Origin: Entrophospora sp. SA101
Lineage: Eukaryota > Glomeromycota > Glomeromycetes > Entrophosporales > Entrophosporaceae
Length of the DNA: 41,581 nt
Direction of reading: 5' to 3'
Assembly (NCBI GenBank): GCA_958430865.1
Contig: CAUDNR010000073.1
Coordinates: forward strand, 1-41,581
In this document: positions 22,593 through 35,966 of the stretch, piece by piece
How the letters are laid out: each line of letters starts with the position of its first letter
Position numbering within the stretch: the first letter of the stretch is position 1
Position numbers and translations under genes: made by a program
Notes under the pieces: generated by a model
Database searches by the model: none
The model's input: only the letters and a program-made list of their open reading frames with translations
What the model was told of the DNA's origin: nothing

Positions 22593-23369
22593 CATGTTTT
22601 ATAAACTTGTTTGCTAAAAATTTATTATATGAAAACTAGTTTTTAAAAAATGCATACTAATTTATAATCAATTTTTTTTTAAAAAAGGACACGTTTAAAA
22701 AAAAAAGAACAAAAAATTTTATTATTGAGCGCTTGGTGTTGTACGGTTTTTTCTTAGAAAAAAAAATTTTAATTCGCGTCTGTTCTTTTTTATTTTTGAC
22801 AGGGTTCGAGATGACAAAATATGAGTGTTGGTATAGTTTTCCTAAAGAAGAAGTGTTAAGTGTTAGTAACTAACCAGAAGTACTTTTTTTTTTGTCTTTT
22901 TTTAGTTATTATAAATATTTTAATGAAATCAAAACGCGGATGGGTAATTAAGATTCTTATGAAAATTGTAGATGATTGGTATCATAAGAATGTCAAAACA
23001 ACACACTATTGGAAAAGAAACAATTTGATACGTAATGTTTGATTATAGAAATTTACTGACATTGAAACATGCATGCTACCTTGAACATTTACAGTCATTC
23101 TCGCTCTCCTTGTATGCACAAGGCTAATCTGACTGCAAGGACCCCGACGATACAATTATGCAACAGAATTCCAGGGGGGTCGGACCCTGGATTTTTACAA
23201 AAGACTGCATCAATTGTCAATGACGTTTTCACTAATCCTCACTCCCAATATTCAGACCAGAGAAGGTTCCTGGCATGTTAGACAAAAAGTTACCCTATGT
23301 TGGAGGATTGTAGTTCAACGATCCCCATAAAATTTTTTTCAGAAAATGTATCAGTATCATGAAAATGAT
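22593..23369. other. No supported gene
   Basis: Two plus frames (22860-23042 and 23069-23281) lack recognisable motifs. The first has a basic C-terminal stretch (VDDWYHKNVKTTHYWKRNN) after a possible TTTTTAG acceptor near 22905 and may be an old exon. Confidence 0.4.
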
Positions 23370-23476
23370 AATGACCTGAAAAATTACATTCCGTACATTT
23401 CCTGTGGATTTTCCTGTGGATGTTAAGCATTGGAAAATGCACAGGAAAGTGTAGGAATGTAATTTTTCAGGTCATT
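23370..23476. repeat. Hairpin-forming inverted repeat, arms of about 37 bp
   Basis: AATGACCTGAAAAATTACAT... (23370-23406) faces ...ATGTAATTTTTCAGGTCATT (23440-23476) with few mismatches and a 33-bp centre. It is a likely palindromic MITE. Related CCGTAC and GCATTTTCC motifs continue to the right. Confidence 0.85.
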
Positions 23477-23672
23477 TTCCGAAAATTCCGTACGTATTCC
23501 ATGCATTTTCCATGAATATTATGACTAATAATATTATAACAGTAATTGAAACTATTCGCGGCAATCGTAGTTATTTGCACTAGCCGTATTTATTTACGGC
23601 AAATGGTAGCTACCAACAGCTATTTACGACAATGGTAGCTACCAGTCTAATCATTTACGGCAAGTGCCTTTA

Positions 23673-23922
23673 CTTGAAAGCTATCTTGAATATTTTGAAG
23701 AATTAATTCAAACTCACATAGGATGTTAATTTCATCATTATTTTGATCAACCCAACCAGAAATTAAAGGTTTTTTTATTTTTCAATTCTTGTTCATGGAT
23801 CTTTTCGATAAAAGTCTAGATTGCCATTTACCAGCGAAATGATATTGAAGAAGCTCTTCATATATATTTTTATCAAAAACCTTTTTATATGGTTTAATCA
23901 TAGAAATTTCTTTCACTGAGCC
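23673..23922 (-). pseudogene. Decayed coding fragment of unknown family
   Basis: The minus strand reads GSVKEISMIKPYKKVFDKN, then EELLQYHFAGKWQSRLLSKR and MNKN followed by TGA. After a frameshift it reads PLISGWVDQNNDEINILCEF and LILQNIQDSFQ. Continuous sensible sequence across one stop and one shift shows former coding sequence. The style fits the multicopy families of Rhizophagus-type genomes, but I cannot name it. Confidence 0.55.
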
Positions 23923-24150
23923 TAATTAATGTAAAGCTCCAAATGAGCCAAGTTGAGTTGGCTCAAAATTTAGTATCAATTTTTTTATAAAATTGTGATT
24001 TTGCAGGCCATTGAAAATAAATGAATAATTATAAAAGTAAAACAATAATAAAAATTCTTTACTATAATGAAGATGTATGGTGCAGGTCACTCTGCCAATT
24101 TTGAGAATTAAAAATGCAATAAAAATTGGTTGGTCATGTGATATTTCCTA

Positions 24151-24340
24151 CAGTATAACCCTTGTTTCAACGGACTTCGTCTCAATGGGTTTAAAAATCT
24201 TTTTTACATTATAATTATAATTATTATTATTATGAAAACATATAAAATCCGTTGAAACGCGGGTTAGTAATTTCATTTTAAAATTTTAAATGAAATTTTC
24301 TTATATGTCCAGCCACTGTTGAAACCCGAGGGTTATACTG
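24151..24340. mobile_element. Pogo/Tc1-type MITE, 190 bp
   Basis: The ends are CAGTATAACCCTTGTTTCAA and, reversed, CAGTATAACCCTCGGGTTTC, each flanked by TA (24149-24150 and 24341-24342). CAGT... termini with a TA target duplication are typical of pogo-like elements. A second internal GTTGAAACGCGGGTTA block may be a third, nested end. It has no coding capacity. Confidence 0.85.
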
Positions 24341-24342
24341 TA

Positions 24343-25234
24343 GTCATACCATAAATAGTAAAATCGGCAATAATTATTAATACTTGTGTGCCTGATTTTC
24401 TTAACCAAATAAAACTAGGTAATAATTAATCACAATGGATGAAAAGAAGTTTTTTTACTGAATTTTATATTTTGGCACCTTGACAAAATTGATTTAAAAA
24501 TGCTCCCAAATTGGATTTTCTTATCATAGAATTAATTAATCAACCAAGGATGTAGTAATATCTCATTCTAATCTGCTGTTATTTTAACTCGTCTTCACTG
24601 TTTCTTTGATGAATGGGCAAAATCATGTTCTAATATCTCTCATGCCGATTTGTTAGATAGTTATATTATTATCATCAACAGCAGCAGACGCTAATATTAG
24701 GTTATTAATCATAATCTTTGATTACTGGACTTAAGGAAGGAAAAAAAAGAAAAGGCAACAATAAACTTTTGTTTCTTTGTTTTATTGTATTGTTACATGG
24801 CAAAAAAAAAAACTGTAACCAATAATCAACTTATAAACAACAAGGTAATAAATTTGTTTCATTATTTATTATTCAGCATTACAAAAATGGAAATGAATTT
24901 TTTTTTGTATATATATATAGGTAGGTGAATTACTTTCCAGGTTTAAAAAGAGAGTTGTCCTAATACCAAATACAATTAATTAAAAATATATATATTTGTT
25001 ATATTTATATATTGATTATATAAATACTCCATCCATATATAAATATACATAAATATATATATTTTTAATTACTCTCATTCTTCATTCTAAAAAACCAAAA
25101 GGAAATCGCAGGTCGATTATATACACATTTTAGTTTTAACGACTACTACATTCCTTCTCTTATTATTATTAAAAACACCTTTTTGTTACTTTATACATAT
25201 ACATTTCTCAATAAAAAAAATTTTCAAAGTTAAA
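24343..25234. other. AT-rich upstream region of the four-TM gene
   Basis: No coding sequence seen. A poly-A tract and TATATA runs lie around 24808 and 24910-25075. Bases 25075-25234 probably carry the promoter and 5' UTR of the gene starting at 25235, with an A-rich context before its ATG. Confidence 0.5.
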
Positions 25235-26401
25235 ATGGTTTCAGCTATCAATTACCTTAAAGCTAAAAAACTCGACAACAACAAAAACAACAACAAAAAC
25301 AACAACAAAAACAACAACAACAACGACAACAACAACGACAACAATAATGATACTTATCCAACAATAACAATAATTGACTCGTTGAATGTTACTAATGACG
25401 ATGAACCTACAAGAAAAAGATGCTTTATTATCCCTGAACGAGCTTTTATAGCAGTAATTTTCTCATTGAACTTGGTAAGTTAATTTATTTAAAATTAAAA
25501 AATGTTAAGAAATAAGTAATTATTTACTAATAATAATATTATTGTATTTAGTTCTTTGGAATATTGATCACTGCTGGTGCTTTCACGGGTTTATCATGTA
25601 AATTACTAATTTAAAAGATATTAAAAAATTTTTGTCTATTTAAAATTCTTTCATAAATTATCATGTAATAATCTTTTATCTCTTATTTGTCATTGTTTAT
25701 TATAGTATCTTCCGATCCATCGAATCAAGCTCAATATGCAGTTTATGGTATTTCATATGCTTTCTTGGCTTTAACTGGTATTATTGGATTGACCGCGTTG
25801 AGAAAAGTACGTAATATACAAAATAATATTTAGAATTTTTTTTTTAAATCAAAAAAAATAACCATTATTGTCATAACCTTTATAGGAAAATGCAATCCTT
25901 ATGCGTCGTTTATCAATTTCCTTTTGGATATTAACAGCTCTTTTGCTTATATTTAATGTCACAAGCTATATTGTTAGAATTATATCTAAACCTGAATCTG
26001 TTCAAAGCTGCCAAACTAACCTGAATCAATTATATAGTGAAGATAAGCAAAAAGAATTGGATCTAAATTGTGACAGGATCGTAAATTACTCTTTGATTAG
26101 ATATGCTTTTCAACTTTTGTTCGTCGAAGCAATATCGGTAAGTTAACTAATAATTAATTTTATGATGTTGTTGTGGATGTGGCGTAGAATTTTATAAATT
26201 AATCAATTAATATCTTCATTTATTTAGATATATTTTGCTTATGCCGTTGCTTGTTACTCGAGAAAATTATTAACAAAACTTAAATTTAATAATCAAGGCA
26301 ACACTAACGATGTACTCACATATAAAATTCAGACTACAAATCCTCCTCCCACATCTGATAGCTGGGTACCACCAAATTTTGGTTCGGATAATAAAATCTA
26401 A
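25235..26401 (+). CDS. Five-exon four-membrane-segment protein, function unknown
   Basis: Exons are 25235-25474, 25552-25597, 25706-25806, 25886-26137 and 26228-26401, with GTAAGT, GTAAAT, GTACGT and GTAAGT donors and TTTAG/TATAG acceptors. The joined frame is open to TAA. The N-terminus has an Asn-rich run (NKNNNKNNNKNNNNNDNN-type). The hydrophobic segments are FIAVIFSLNLFFGILITAGA, then VYGISYAFLALTGIIGLTAL, SISFWILTALLLIFNVTSYI and FQLLFVEAISIYFAYAVACY. Between the third and fourth is a loop with two Cys (VQSCQTN…DLNCDR) that could form a disulfide outside the membrane. The C-terminal tail is polar and Pro-rich (NPPPTSDSWVPPNF). The topology resembles small fungal four-segment (MARVEL/tetraspan-like) proteins, but there is no diagnostic motif. 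It appears intact and single-copy in the window. Confidence 0.85.
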
Positions 26402-26660
26402 TTAGTATTAGTAAAATAGATAGAAAATTAGTTGTGGATCCAATGGTTGGGAAATAATGTAAATTTTTAAAATAAAAATAAATTGGGGGATTTTTTATAT
26501 ATACCGTCGTGATCATATTTTATAATATAATATTAATATCGTAATACTTTTGAAAAAATAATTTTTAAAATGCCTTCAGATGATATAATAAAATAATACA
26601 TACTATATTATATATTGACAATGAAGAGACAAATTCAAATCCTTCATTAGAATCATATCC
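26402..26660. other. 3' flank of the four-TM gene up to repeat copy B
   Basis: Contains AATAAA-like signals near 26470 that suit polyadenylation of the upstream gene, then AT-rich sequence up to the start of copy B. Confidence 0.5.
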
Positions 26661-27508
26661 AAGTAGTGGAATATTTAACCCACCCTGTAAAAATCTAAAC
26701 CTTAAAGATAACTTTATCTGGAATTATTTTATGAAGATGGAACATATCGAATTTGTCAAGCAAAAGCATCAATTTCTCTAGAACATCCAGAGTGTATATG
26801 TGATAAGTAAAAAATAATCATTGATTCGATAGTTTTAATAATTAAATCCACAAAATATGAGTGTTGTAACATTCTTAACCACCGCAAATATTTGAAAACA
26901 TTACGAATGCTCAAAAGTATTACGAAAATTCGAAAATTCGGATGTAGTTATTATTATTGTTATCATGCCTAAAAACTTTCGAATATTCGAATCTGGATTA
27001 AGGTTACGAACAGGAATACTAGATCATTGGGAAAAGCATCAATTAATGGTAACATCAACACGAAAACATTTTTTCATGGTGTTTAAAAAAGCAAAAGCCA
27101 AGTTTTATTTTAAAATAAACTTAATTTTTGCTTTTACATGTTTAGCGCATTCATTATTCATGCACCGTTCGGGTTGCATATATCTTTCAAGAATATCCAA
27201 TATAAACTATTTCCAAAAGTTTACTACAGACCGTCCATTCAACACCTTTTAATTATTTTTATATATAGTCAGGAGGAGCCTTTACATACCATAAAGAGCT
27301 GGAATACGGGGATTGTTATCACACACTTTTATCAATAATGGTTCTCCAAAAAAAAAAGAAAAATTGCTTAGAGAACGAGACTTTGGAACCAGTAAAGTAT
27401 ATATTTTTTTTTCATTTTTAATAAAATTGATCATGCCGTATTATGAGATTTGGAAGCAAAATTCAAAAGTAAAATGCGACAACTAAAGGTGTTGATGGTT
27501 CTAAAACT
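26661..27508. other. AT-rich stretch without a supported gene (copy B)
   Basis: Identical to 1-848 as far as I can read; see that entry for the small overlapping frames considered and not called. Confidence 0.5.
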
Positions 27509-28445
27509 GTAAATCCCGTTTATCATGCACTATTTTCTGAGGTTATTGACAGTGCAATTGCACTTAAAATGCTTTTTGGACCTGGGGAGTTGCTGTCACT
27601 TCTCTTGATGTTATCTTCAAAAATACTGGAAAGCCTGGTGATGTTACTTGTTGCCATAGTTGGAATTCGTTTTGTTCTGGAACTAAGATATTCAGAACCT
27701 AATCCGGCTGATGTTCTAAAAGGATATTTACCTAGTTCAGGAATCTTCACAGACTCTAGAAAATTGTACATTGCAATTGGTAATATTGGTGCAACAGTTA
27801 TGCCTCTCAATTTATATTTGCATCCACACTTGGTCAAAGTTAGAAAACATCGTGAAGAGTCAAAAGAAATTAATAACAAAGACAATAAATTGGAATCAGG
27901 TCAAGATATAGCATCAACAACATCAATATTCCAATCTATCGTTAGTCATGCAATAACATTCTCAACAATAGATTAAACGGCTGAATTAACTTTTGCATTT
28001 TTTGTCAATTCTTCAATTCTATATCGTGGCTGCTTCTAATTTCTTTTACAACGAATCAGGGAGCATTGAGGTGGCTGATTTGTTTGATGCGTTTGATTTA
28101 TTAAATCAATACCTTTGAAGAACAGCTGGGTATATTTTTGCATTAGCACTATTGATTGCTGGTCAAAGTTCAACACTTACAGCAACAATTGCAGGCCAAA
28201 TTGTTATGGAAGGGTTTTTAGGTTGGACAATAAGACCATGGTTAAGGAGGTTTCTCACAAGAATAATTGCTATAATACCTGCCGTGTTAATTGCCATTTT
28301 TAGAGGTGAAGAAGGATTGAACGAAATGCTGGTAGCAAGTCAAGTGGCTTTAAGTATTCAATTACCTTTTGTTATTATACCTTTAGTCTATTTTACTAGC
28401 AGCAGGAAATTGATATCAGAAAAGTATTTAACAAATCAAAATTAA
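27509..28445 (+). pseudogene. Nramp-family divalent metal transporter, broken (copy B)
   Basis: Same broken gene as at 849-1785 with the same stops, the same frameshift and the same His-to-Leu change in the MPHN motif. The lesions therefore predate the duplication, or the two blocks are one locus assembled twice. Confidence 0.88.
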
Positions 28446-28565
28446 ATAATAATAATAATAACAACAACAATAATAATACAGATGGGCTACAACTACAGAT
28501 TGATGATAATGATAACAATGATAATGATAGTAATGATAATGATAATATTAATAATAATAATGGCA
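28444..28565 (+). repeat. AAT/AAC/GAT low-complexity run (copy B)
   Basis: Unit numbers are the same as in copy A (1784-1905). Confidence 0.75.
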
Positions 28566-29104
28566 GTAGTGATAATCCTGAGTCGATTTATTTCCTTAAT
28601 TTTAAAATACCATTTTATTAATTATAGTTTCATCTATTATTAGTTATATTATTTTGTTTTTAGATTTATTTTTGGTTTATAGTACTGTTAGAAATGCAAT
28701 TGGGATTTGGACTAGGAAAATCAACCTCTCAGCTGATTTTTTTTATTTTGAGTTTTCTTACTTAATACTAATCTATTATATAAGGGTGACAATTGGAGAA
28801 AAATCGGATCTTGTTTTTATAGTAGAGGAATGAGATATAGGGCTTGGAATACTTTCTTAGCATATTAAAAACATATATGTAACCAATTTTAAAAGGATTG
28901 TTAATAAAAATAGATTTTTTGTCTGAGGGGTCGATTTTCCTAGTCCAATTTCCCAATTGAAGATGGTGATTAAAAGGCTGGAGTATATATATTTTTTTAT
29001 TTATAGATTTTTTTGTATGTTCAAAATGTAATAATATATAATAAAATGCTATTATATGAAATATATTTATTAATGATTTTTTTATTATGATTTGTCAAAT
29101 TTTA
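28566..29104. other. Intergenic, no gene seen (copy B)
   Basis: Spacer between convergent units, identical to 1906-2444. Confidence 0.5.
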
Positions 29105-31147
29105 CTATCTAGAGTTAGATCTTCTAAATCGACCACCACCGCCTCCAAATCTATTACCACCATCGCCGCCGCCTCCAAATCTGTCACCACCTCCAAATCT
29201 GCCACCACCACTACCACTACCACCACCACCACCGCCTCCAAATCTTCCGCCGCCTCCAAATCTGCCACCACCACCACCACCGCCTCCTCCGAACCTACCT
29301 CTGCCACCGCTTTGTCTATTACTACTGCCAAGTCCAATTTTTTCTAATAAACTGTCGCTTATTCTTGACTCGGTTCCAAAAGATCTAGCAAGTTCTTCAA
29401 CTGCTGGTAATAAACTATTTTTACCAAATAAATGTGTACTGGATTTTCCTGCATCTGTTAAAGACAATAATAAAATTATTCCCAATTAAAAAACAATAAA
29501 AAACCAAATCTCACATCTACTAACTATTATTGACACTATTACTATTACTATTACCACCGAATGAATAAAACACTTACAATATCCGAGGAAAGATCCACAT
29601 GCAGAATGCACATCATCGGGATCAATCATATTGATGGTTTTTTCAACAGCTGCGTCAGGCTCAATTCCAGACATATTTATTTTTTCTATTGGCAAGTCCT
29701 TAATCTGAGATATGAATTTATCCTCAAATGGTGCCAACAATATAATACCTTCACCTTCTTTACCAGCACGACCTGTTCTGCCAAGCCGATGAATATATTG
29801 TTCGCGTGAAGATGGTGCACCTATCTGAAGCACCAATGTTACACCTGGATAGTCAACTCCTCGAGCAGAAACATCTGATGTAACAAGGATTGCATCACGA
29901 GAACATCTACGAAACCTCTCCGAGATTCTGGTTCTATAATCTTGTGTCTTCCCGGAATGAAGTTCAAACACTTCTAAATCTCGAAGACTTCGAATAAAAC
30001 TTGCATAAAGGATGGTTTGTGATTTGGTTGGTAAAAACATTATTATTTTTGTATTTTGATGTAACAATTTATGATCAGCGATTATTTTACGAATGATGTG
30101 AAGTTGAGACGTGTATGGTGAGACAAGGTATGATTGTTTGACTTGAAGATTTGTGTTAACATCGTTTGGATCAACTGTATCAATAAACATGTGGTCTGGG
30201 TTTAATGCAAACCTAGCGACTTGTCGAATTTCTTTTGACACAGTTGCTGAAAAGAAAAAAGTTTGACGCTCTTTTGGAAAACATGAAATAATGTCTTCAA
30301 TTGCATCACGGAATCCCATGTCAAGTAATTGATCTGCTTCATCCAGTATAAGCTATCGAAAAAAATTTAATAGATAATGAGTGAAAAGTAATATAAAAAT
30401 AAAGAAATTAATATATATATATATATATACACATATATATACACATATATATACATACTGTTTTAATTCCTTGACATTGCCTGTTAAAAAATTTTTCGGT
30501 GGTTAACAAATCAAAAATTCTACCAGGAGTACCAACAACTATATCGACTCTCTTTTTCATTAATTTTGAAACTTGTGTCGTTCTTCTTTCACCACCTACT
30601 AAACAATGAACCTCAAATGGATGATAATATACAATTTTTTGTGCTTCAGTTGCAATCTGTTGTGCAAGTTCACGAGTAGGTGAAAGAATCATAATTGAGA
30701 CTATTCTATCATTTCGGCCTTTACTATCAGTATTCCTAAGCATTGTTTCTATTGCTGGAATTAGAAAGGCCAGAGTCTTTCCAGTACCAGTCTTAGCCTT
30801 TACAAACATGTCACCTTCGATTGGTAACTGGGATAACACAGCATCTTGAACTTTTGTCATTGATTGATATCTAAATACTTCTTTTAAAGCTTTCATAGTA
30901 TGTGGTGCGATTGATGTTATGTCTTCAAAGTTGGCAGGTACATATTCATTTCTTGATACAATCTGATCCTCATTCCTTTCTCTTCTTAATTCTGAATTAT
31001 CAGATGGCCCTTTTCTCCTTACTTGGACCTGGACATTACGATTTTGAATCATTAATGCATTATTGCTATTATGATTGATGCTCTGTATAGAATTGAAAAC
31101 ACGACCAACATTTGATAGTTTGGTACGCCCACCACAACCAGTATTAA
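29105..31147 (-). CDS. DEAD-box RNA helicase, Mss116-like (copy B)
   Basis: Exons are 31147-30459, 30352-29578 and 29454-29105, with the same splice borders and the same protein as the copy at 2445-4487: Q motif, GTGKT, PTREL, DEAD, SAT, ARGVD, HRLGRTGRAG and the Gly/Phe/Arg tail. Both copies look intact, so if the duplication is real the cell has two identical helicase genes. The first exon is again not identified upstream of 31148. Confidence 0.93.
30410..30458. repeat. AT/ATAC microsatellite in a helicase intron (copy B)
   Basis: Same length and interruptions as at 3750-3798. Confidence 0.85.
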
Positions 31148-32706
31148 CTAAATATCAACCAAATCAAAAAAAATGAAATTATGGTTCTCTTTTTTTTTTT
31201 TTTTTTTGGAAAAAAATACTTTGGAACTTTTTAATATAAAAAGTTAAAGCATTAAACAAAAAAAATGATAATAATAATAACACTAACGGTTCCTTATTTG
31301 CGATATTTTGATGGTTTTCCACAAGTTACATCTTATACTTCTAAAGAGTGTTTGTGCAGACATTTTTTTTTATAATCAATTAGGTATATATTTTTTTTTT
31401 GATGAGTCGTCACCACTCTGATTTCTTATCGAGATTTAAAAAAAAAATTTTTGAATTTAATTGGTAAAATTTTTGAATATCAAATAAAATATCACCCGGA
31501 GCCTCCCTTTTCACACCCTAAATTTTCCATTAATATTCTTTAGAAAGAGGAACTTTTTTTTTAAAAAAAAAAGAATAATCAGGATGTTAATCTTGAGTCC
31601 CAAAATAAATTTTAATGTCTGTCTGTTTAGGGTGGTTTCAGACATTGTTTGTGTTGCCTCCATGTTCCACGTACATGGAATCTTTTCAATAGAAAGAGAG
31701 GGACCCAACCTACTCTAAAAGCGATTCTATATGTAACTTGTCACGAGAAATATTTTCAACTTAGAAACCACACCCACTTTACACTATAAAACTTTGCTTT
31801 AAAGAATGCAGATCTTTTTTCAATGTTGGATCTCTCTTTCTATCGGAAGGATTCCACATTTGTCTTGTTTTGAAAAAATGGAAGATACTCTGGTAAAGGG
31901 TAAAGAATCTATTGAATTTATAAAATTGTGGACAATGGAATGAATGCATCAAAGCCTAGTAATATTGGTAGAACTGTCGAGGATATTTTATACTTGCATG
32001 TTGTTGGTTTTCACTGTCTACCACTAGTAAATGCATTGTAATAGCTCGGCACATTCTTTTACCGTTGATTTAAAGGATAGTCAAGCCGAACCCACGAACT
32101 TTTTTCTAAGATGAAATAGACGAATTGGAATCAGGAATGAACTAGAACTAAGAATTATATTAATTCATATGAAACAGTACATTCTGTTTTACGCAAATGG
32201 TTAATTTTCGGTCACCTTAACACAACAAACAATACACACGGAATCTGAGAAATTTGGAAGTTGATTGAGAGCTATTATGACATTAAAGAAGATTTTACTG
32301 TTAGTATTATTGGTGCAATTACTTTACTATGATTTTTATCAATCATAGCATTGGATGGAATATATCAATACTAACTTTGTTCATTCATCTACACAAATTG
32401 GAATTATCACATGAAAAAATTCGAGAAAAAATTTAAAACAAAAAAATAACACAGTAAAATATGGTTTTTTAATTTTGTATATATAAATAATTTTCTTTAA
32501 GGAATTAAACAATTATTAATAAAAACAACTAATTATAAAAATACAATTCTATATAAACAATAAATAAATTTATAATATCCAAGTTATTACTTAAACCCTA
32601 CAAAATACTGCAATGAAATAAGTCAGAGCAATTCAAATTAACAATTGACACAATGAAATATAATAAATAGTTTACTTAAAATTAAATATTTTGATCTTAT
32701 CTGTTT
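31148..32706. other. Intergenic with weak coding remnants (copy B)
   Basis: Identical to 4488-6046, including all homopolymer runs that I compared. Confidence 0.45.
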
Positions 32707-35700
32707 CATTCTAATTCATCTATGTCATTTCCATTGTGAAGGTCTTGAACTTTTTGAGAAATTGATAATAAATGGGTTTTACTTTTTGTCCTAAGCCCTC
32801 TGAATTGTGGTCAATCAATTTCATTCAAAGATCCATTAATGTTTCAATTACATGCAATAGTTCATCTTTTGTCAATGAACTAGCTGTTGATTGTTTTTCT
32901 TCTTCTAATGTAACAGGAATAGGGTGAAATTTTTCTAATGACTTAGGCTTAGCTTTCCTTTAATATAATCCTGGTAACAATTGCAAGCTGTTGAACTAAA
33001 CAATTTCATTGCTTCACTTAATTTGTTCCCATCCAAACTCTTAAAAACAGGTATATTTTTAGATGGATTAAGGAAATCATTATTTCCCAATTCTATTTGA
33101 AAGTGCTGTGATTCTTTCTCAAAATCAGGGCATGAACACAAACCATTGTTTTCTTGGTCATTATACTCAATTGTTTTAAATAATTTTTTTCGAAGCTGAT
33201 GATGGCAAGGAAATTTGTAAAAACTTGTATTATTGTTATTAAAAATTATATTAAAATCAGTAAATGCTAATTACTTACCTTCAAAAACTTGGTGCAATTC
33301 CTTGCAGCAATCTCCCAATGTCTTTGAGTTGGCACAGGTGGAACAAGTGCCTTTAGTGTTTTGTTTATCTCTTCAAGTATTGCATCTAACCCTTGATGTT
33401 GATTAGACCATCCTGATTTTGAAACAGCAGAATTTTGTTCAATGAGCTGGTGAATTTCAGGATGAAGACGAAGTAATTGTTCTTCATAAGCAACTTCAAT
33501 TGAACAATAAATGGGATGTCATCTTGCTGACCAAATCGGAGCAAAGGCCCTTCATGCTGCTGCTTTCAATAGTGGTAAGTTGTCTCTTATACTGGTATGA
33601 TAATTGATTACAGCTTGCAAATACAAAAAATCTTCGATGATATATGGTTAATCAGGTTGTAAAATTATCATTGAGTTATTTTGCAAATATTAATTATTTA
33701 CCTGTTCATATTTTAACTTATACAATTCATCTTTTTGGTTTTTAGCCCAATTGAGATATCCATCAATGCAAGGTTCAGAAACGGATACAATATAAGGCCA
33801 TACCAGTTCCATTGCCATTGCATGCCAGTATATATTACAAATTGAATCCCATGCTTTGTGATGGTCTGCGCATTTTTTATAATATCCTAATTGTTTCTCA
33901 TTATGAAACCCTTGACATTGTGCAAAATGTTTTAAATCAATATTCCTAAAATCAAAAAGAGTATTATTGTAAAATAAATTATAATTCAACTTAAATAGCA
34001 CTTGTAACTATTACAAAACTTGCCAGTTCAATTCTACAAAAGCTTTTAACATATTCATTTCTTCATGAAATGGCCTGGGTATCAAGATAATTCCAGGATA
34101 ATCATTTTTAAATTTTTGTGCATAATTGTATGGAACACCATCACAGACTACTGGAATCCACTTGCACTAACCTTTGTTGATTCCACTAATTTCTTGAATA
34201 TGTTCTAATACTTTACGAACATTTTCAATTGAATTAGGATTTAATGGCAAAGGGTCTGGAACTAAAATCTCAGGCACCTTAACATCTTTTTGGGGTGGTG
34301 ACTTTTGAGTTATGCTAATTGGATTTGCATAAGAATCCAAGTCCTCTTTTTGAACTTCATAGAATTTGATATTTAAAGGCTTGACAGCATTTTTCACAAA
34401 AGTTTCTTGTAAAATTTCCTCCTGTGTTACTTTTTGTGTTCCAGCAAGAGTAGGTAATTTTGCATTGCATGTAAAACAAATATGTTTTGTATTTAAAATT
34501 CCTTCCTTACCACATTTGTTGCACTTTTTTTGACTATCCATTGTCACATAATGTTTAACTAATAAGATTTGTGTCACCATTTTTTTCTGCACATGCTTCA
34601 GCTAATATAATGGCTAGATAATCATTTAATTCATAATCAAGTAGCTCTTGCATTGCTGGTATAATGTGATAAAGTTCTTTTATTTGTAATGTATCTAAAG
34701 TATGATATAACCAAGGCTCTTGAAGCATCTGTTTCTGATCAGTAGTATCAAAATTAAATGTAAGGAAACTTGTAACTGTATGAAAAGTTACAGTGTTATG
34801 GCCACGATCTAAATAGTTTTTTTGCCCTTTTTGTTCATTATCAAAGGCCAAAAATAATAAGCCTTTAGGAAGTTGCATCGGCTCACCAGCTAAATTTTCT
34901 TGCCATTTGAGAAATTTGAAAAGCTACCAGAACTCAAAAAATGTCAATATCTACTATTTTTTTGGATTTTACAATTGAATATTTAATTGCAGATGATGCT
35001 AAATTGATGGCAGAAACATATTTAAGTTTCTCACTTCATAGATAGCATTCACTGCCACAGAACACTTAAAAAGTTTTTCTCCCTCAAGTTGGTTTTCATT
35101 CTCATTACATATAACAGTTTTTATGAATTCTAAGACAACTGGATTTCATTCAGCCAGCCATTCAAAAGTTGAATAACCTAAAAGGTTATCCAAACTAAAT
35201 CTTTTCTGATCGCTCATTAAATTTATAATATCATCATATATATTTTTACATTCTCTTTTAGCATTTCTCTTACAAATTCAATTCTTGTTTGTTGATCATT
35301 AAATGTATTATTCAACTTCTCTTTCAATTCTTGATTTTCAGATATTAATATTGAATTTTGTAATTTTAGTTCATTTATTCTTCGTTGATGCACTCCTATG
35401 ATATTAATATATTCTATTTGTTGAGCCTCAGATTGGTTTAATTGTTCCTTTATTTTTTCCAATTCTAAAAAAAGATTTGCATGGTGTTAGTTCTGTTTTC
35501 GTGTAATTTTTGCATCTTCATCTATTCTTCATTGATATTCTTCAATAGTATTAATATATTTTATTTGTTGAGCTTCAGATTTGTTTAACTCATTCTTTAT
35601 TTTTTCTAATTCTAACAAAATGGTTGTGCAATGTTGGTCCTGTTCTTGTACAATTTTTGCACCTTCACCTTCATTTTCATCTTCATCAGTAGTTATTATT

Positions 35701-35966
35701 TTAAATCATTTGGTTGGTCTTCTCTTGAAAAACTAGAAATAAAACCATCCTTTGCTTTAATTTTCAAGAAGAATATTAGAAGTAACAATTTGATTGTAAT
35801 GTCTAACACAAATTGAATAATTATCTAAAGATGGAATTAATAAAGATAATTCATAAAAATACTTAACAAATATTTTTACACATTCAGCTGCTTTATTCCC
35901 TGATGCCAATCTCCAATATTTCTTGTCATGGTTAACATCATCACATGGTCCTAACTCATATTGCAA
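32707..35966 (-). pseudogene. Decayed multicopy gene: Cys/His N-terminus, coiled coils, conserved C-terminal domain (copy B)
   Basis: Same blocks and same breaks as at 6047-9306. The tandem coiled-coil units lie at about 35223-35640, the CxxC pair at about 34490-34540, and the CDGVPYN to ELVWPYIV region at about 33690-34165. No base difference from copy A was seen. Confidence 0.7.

Noticed and set aside
22860..23281. Two plus frames of 60 and 70 codons
   Set aside because: No family signature and no start or splice context; kept only as a possible old exon in the spacer description.
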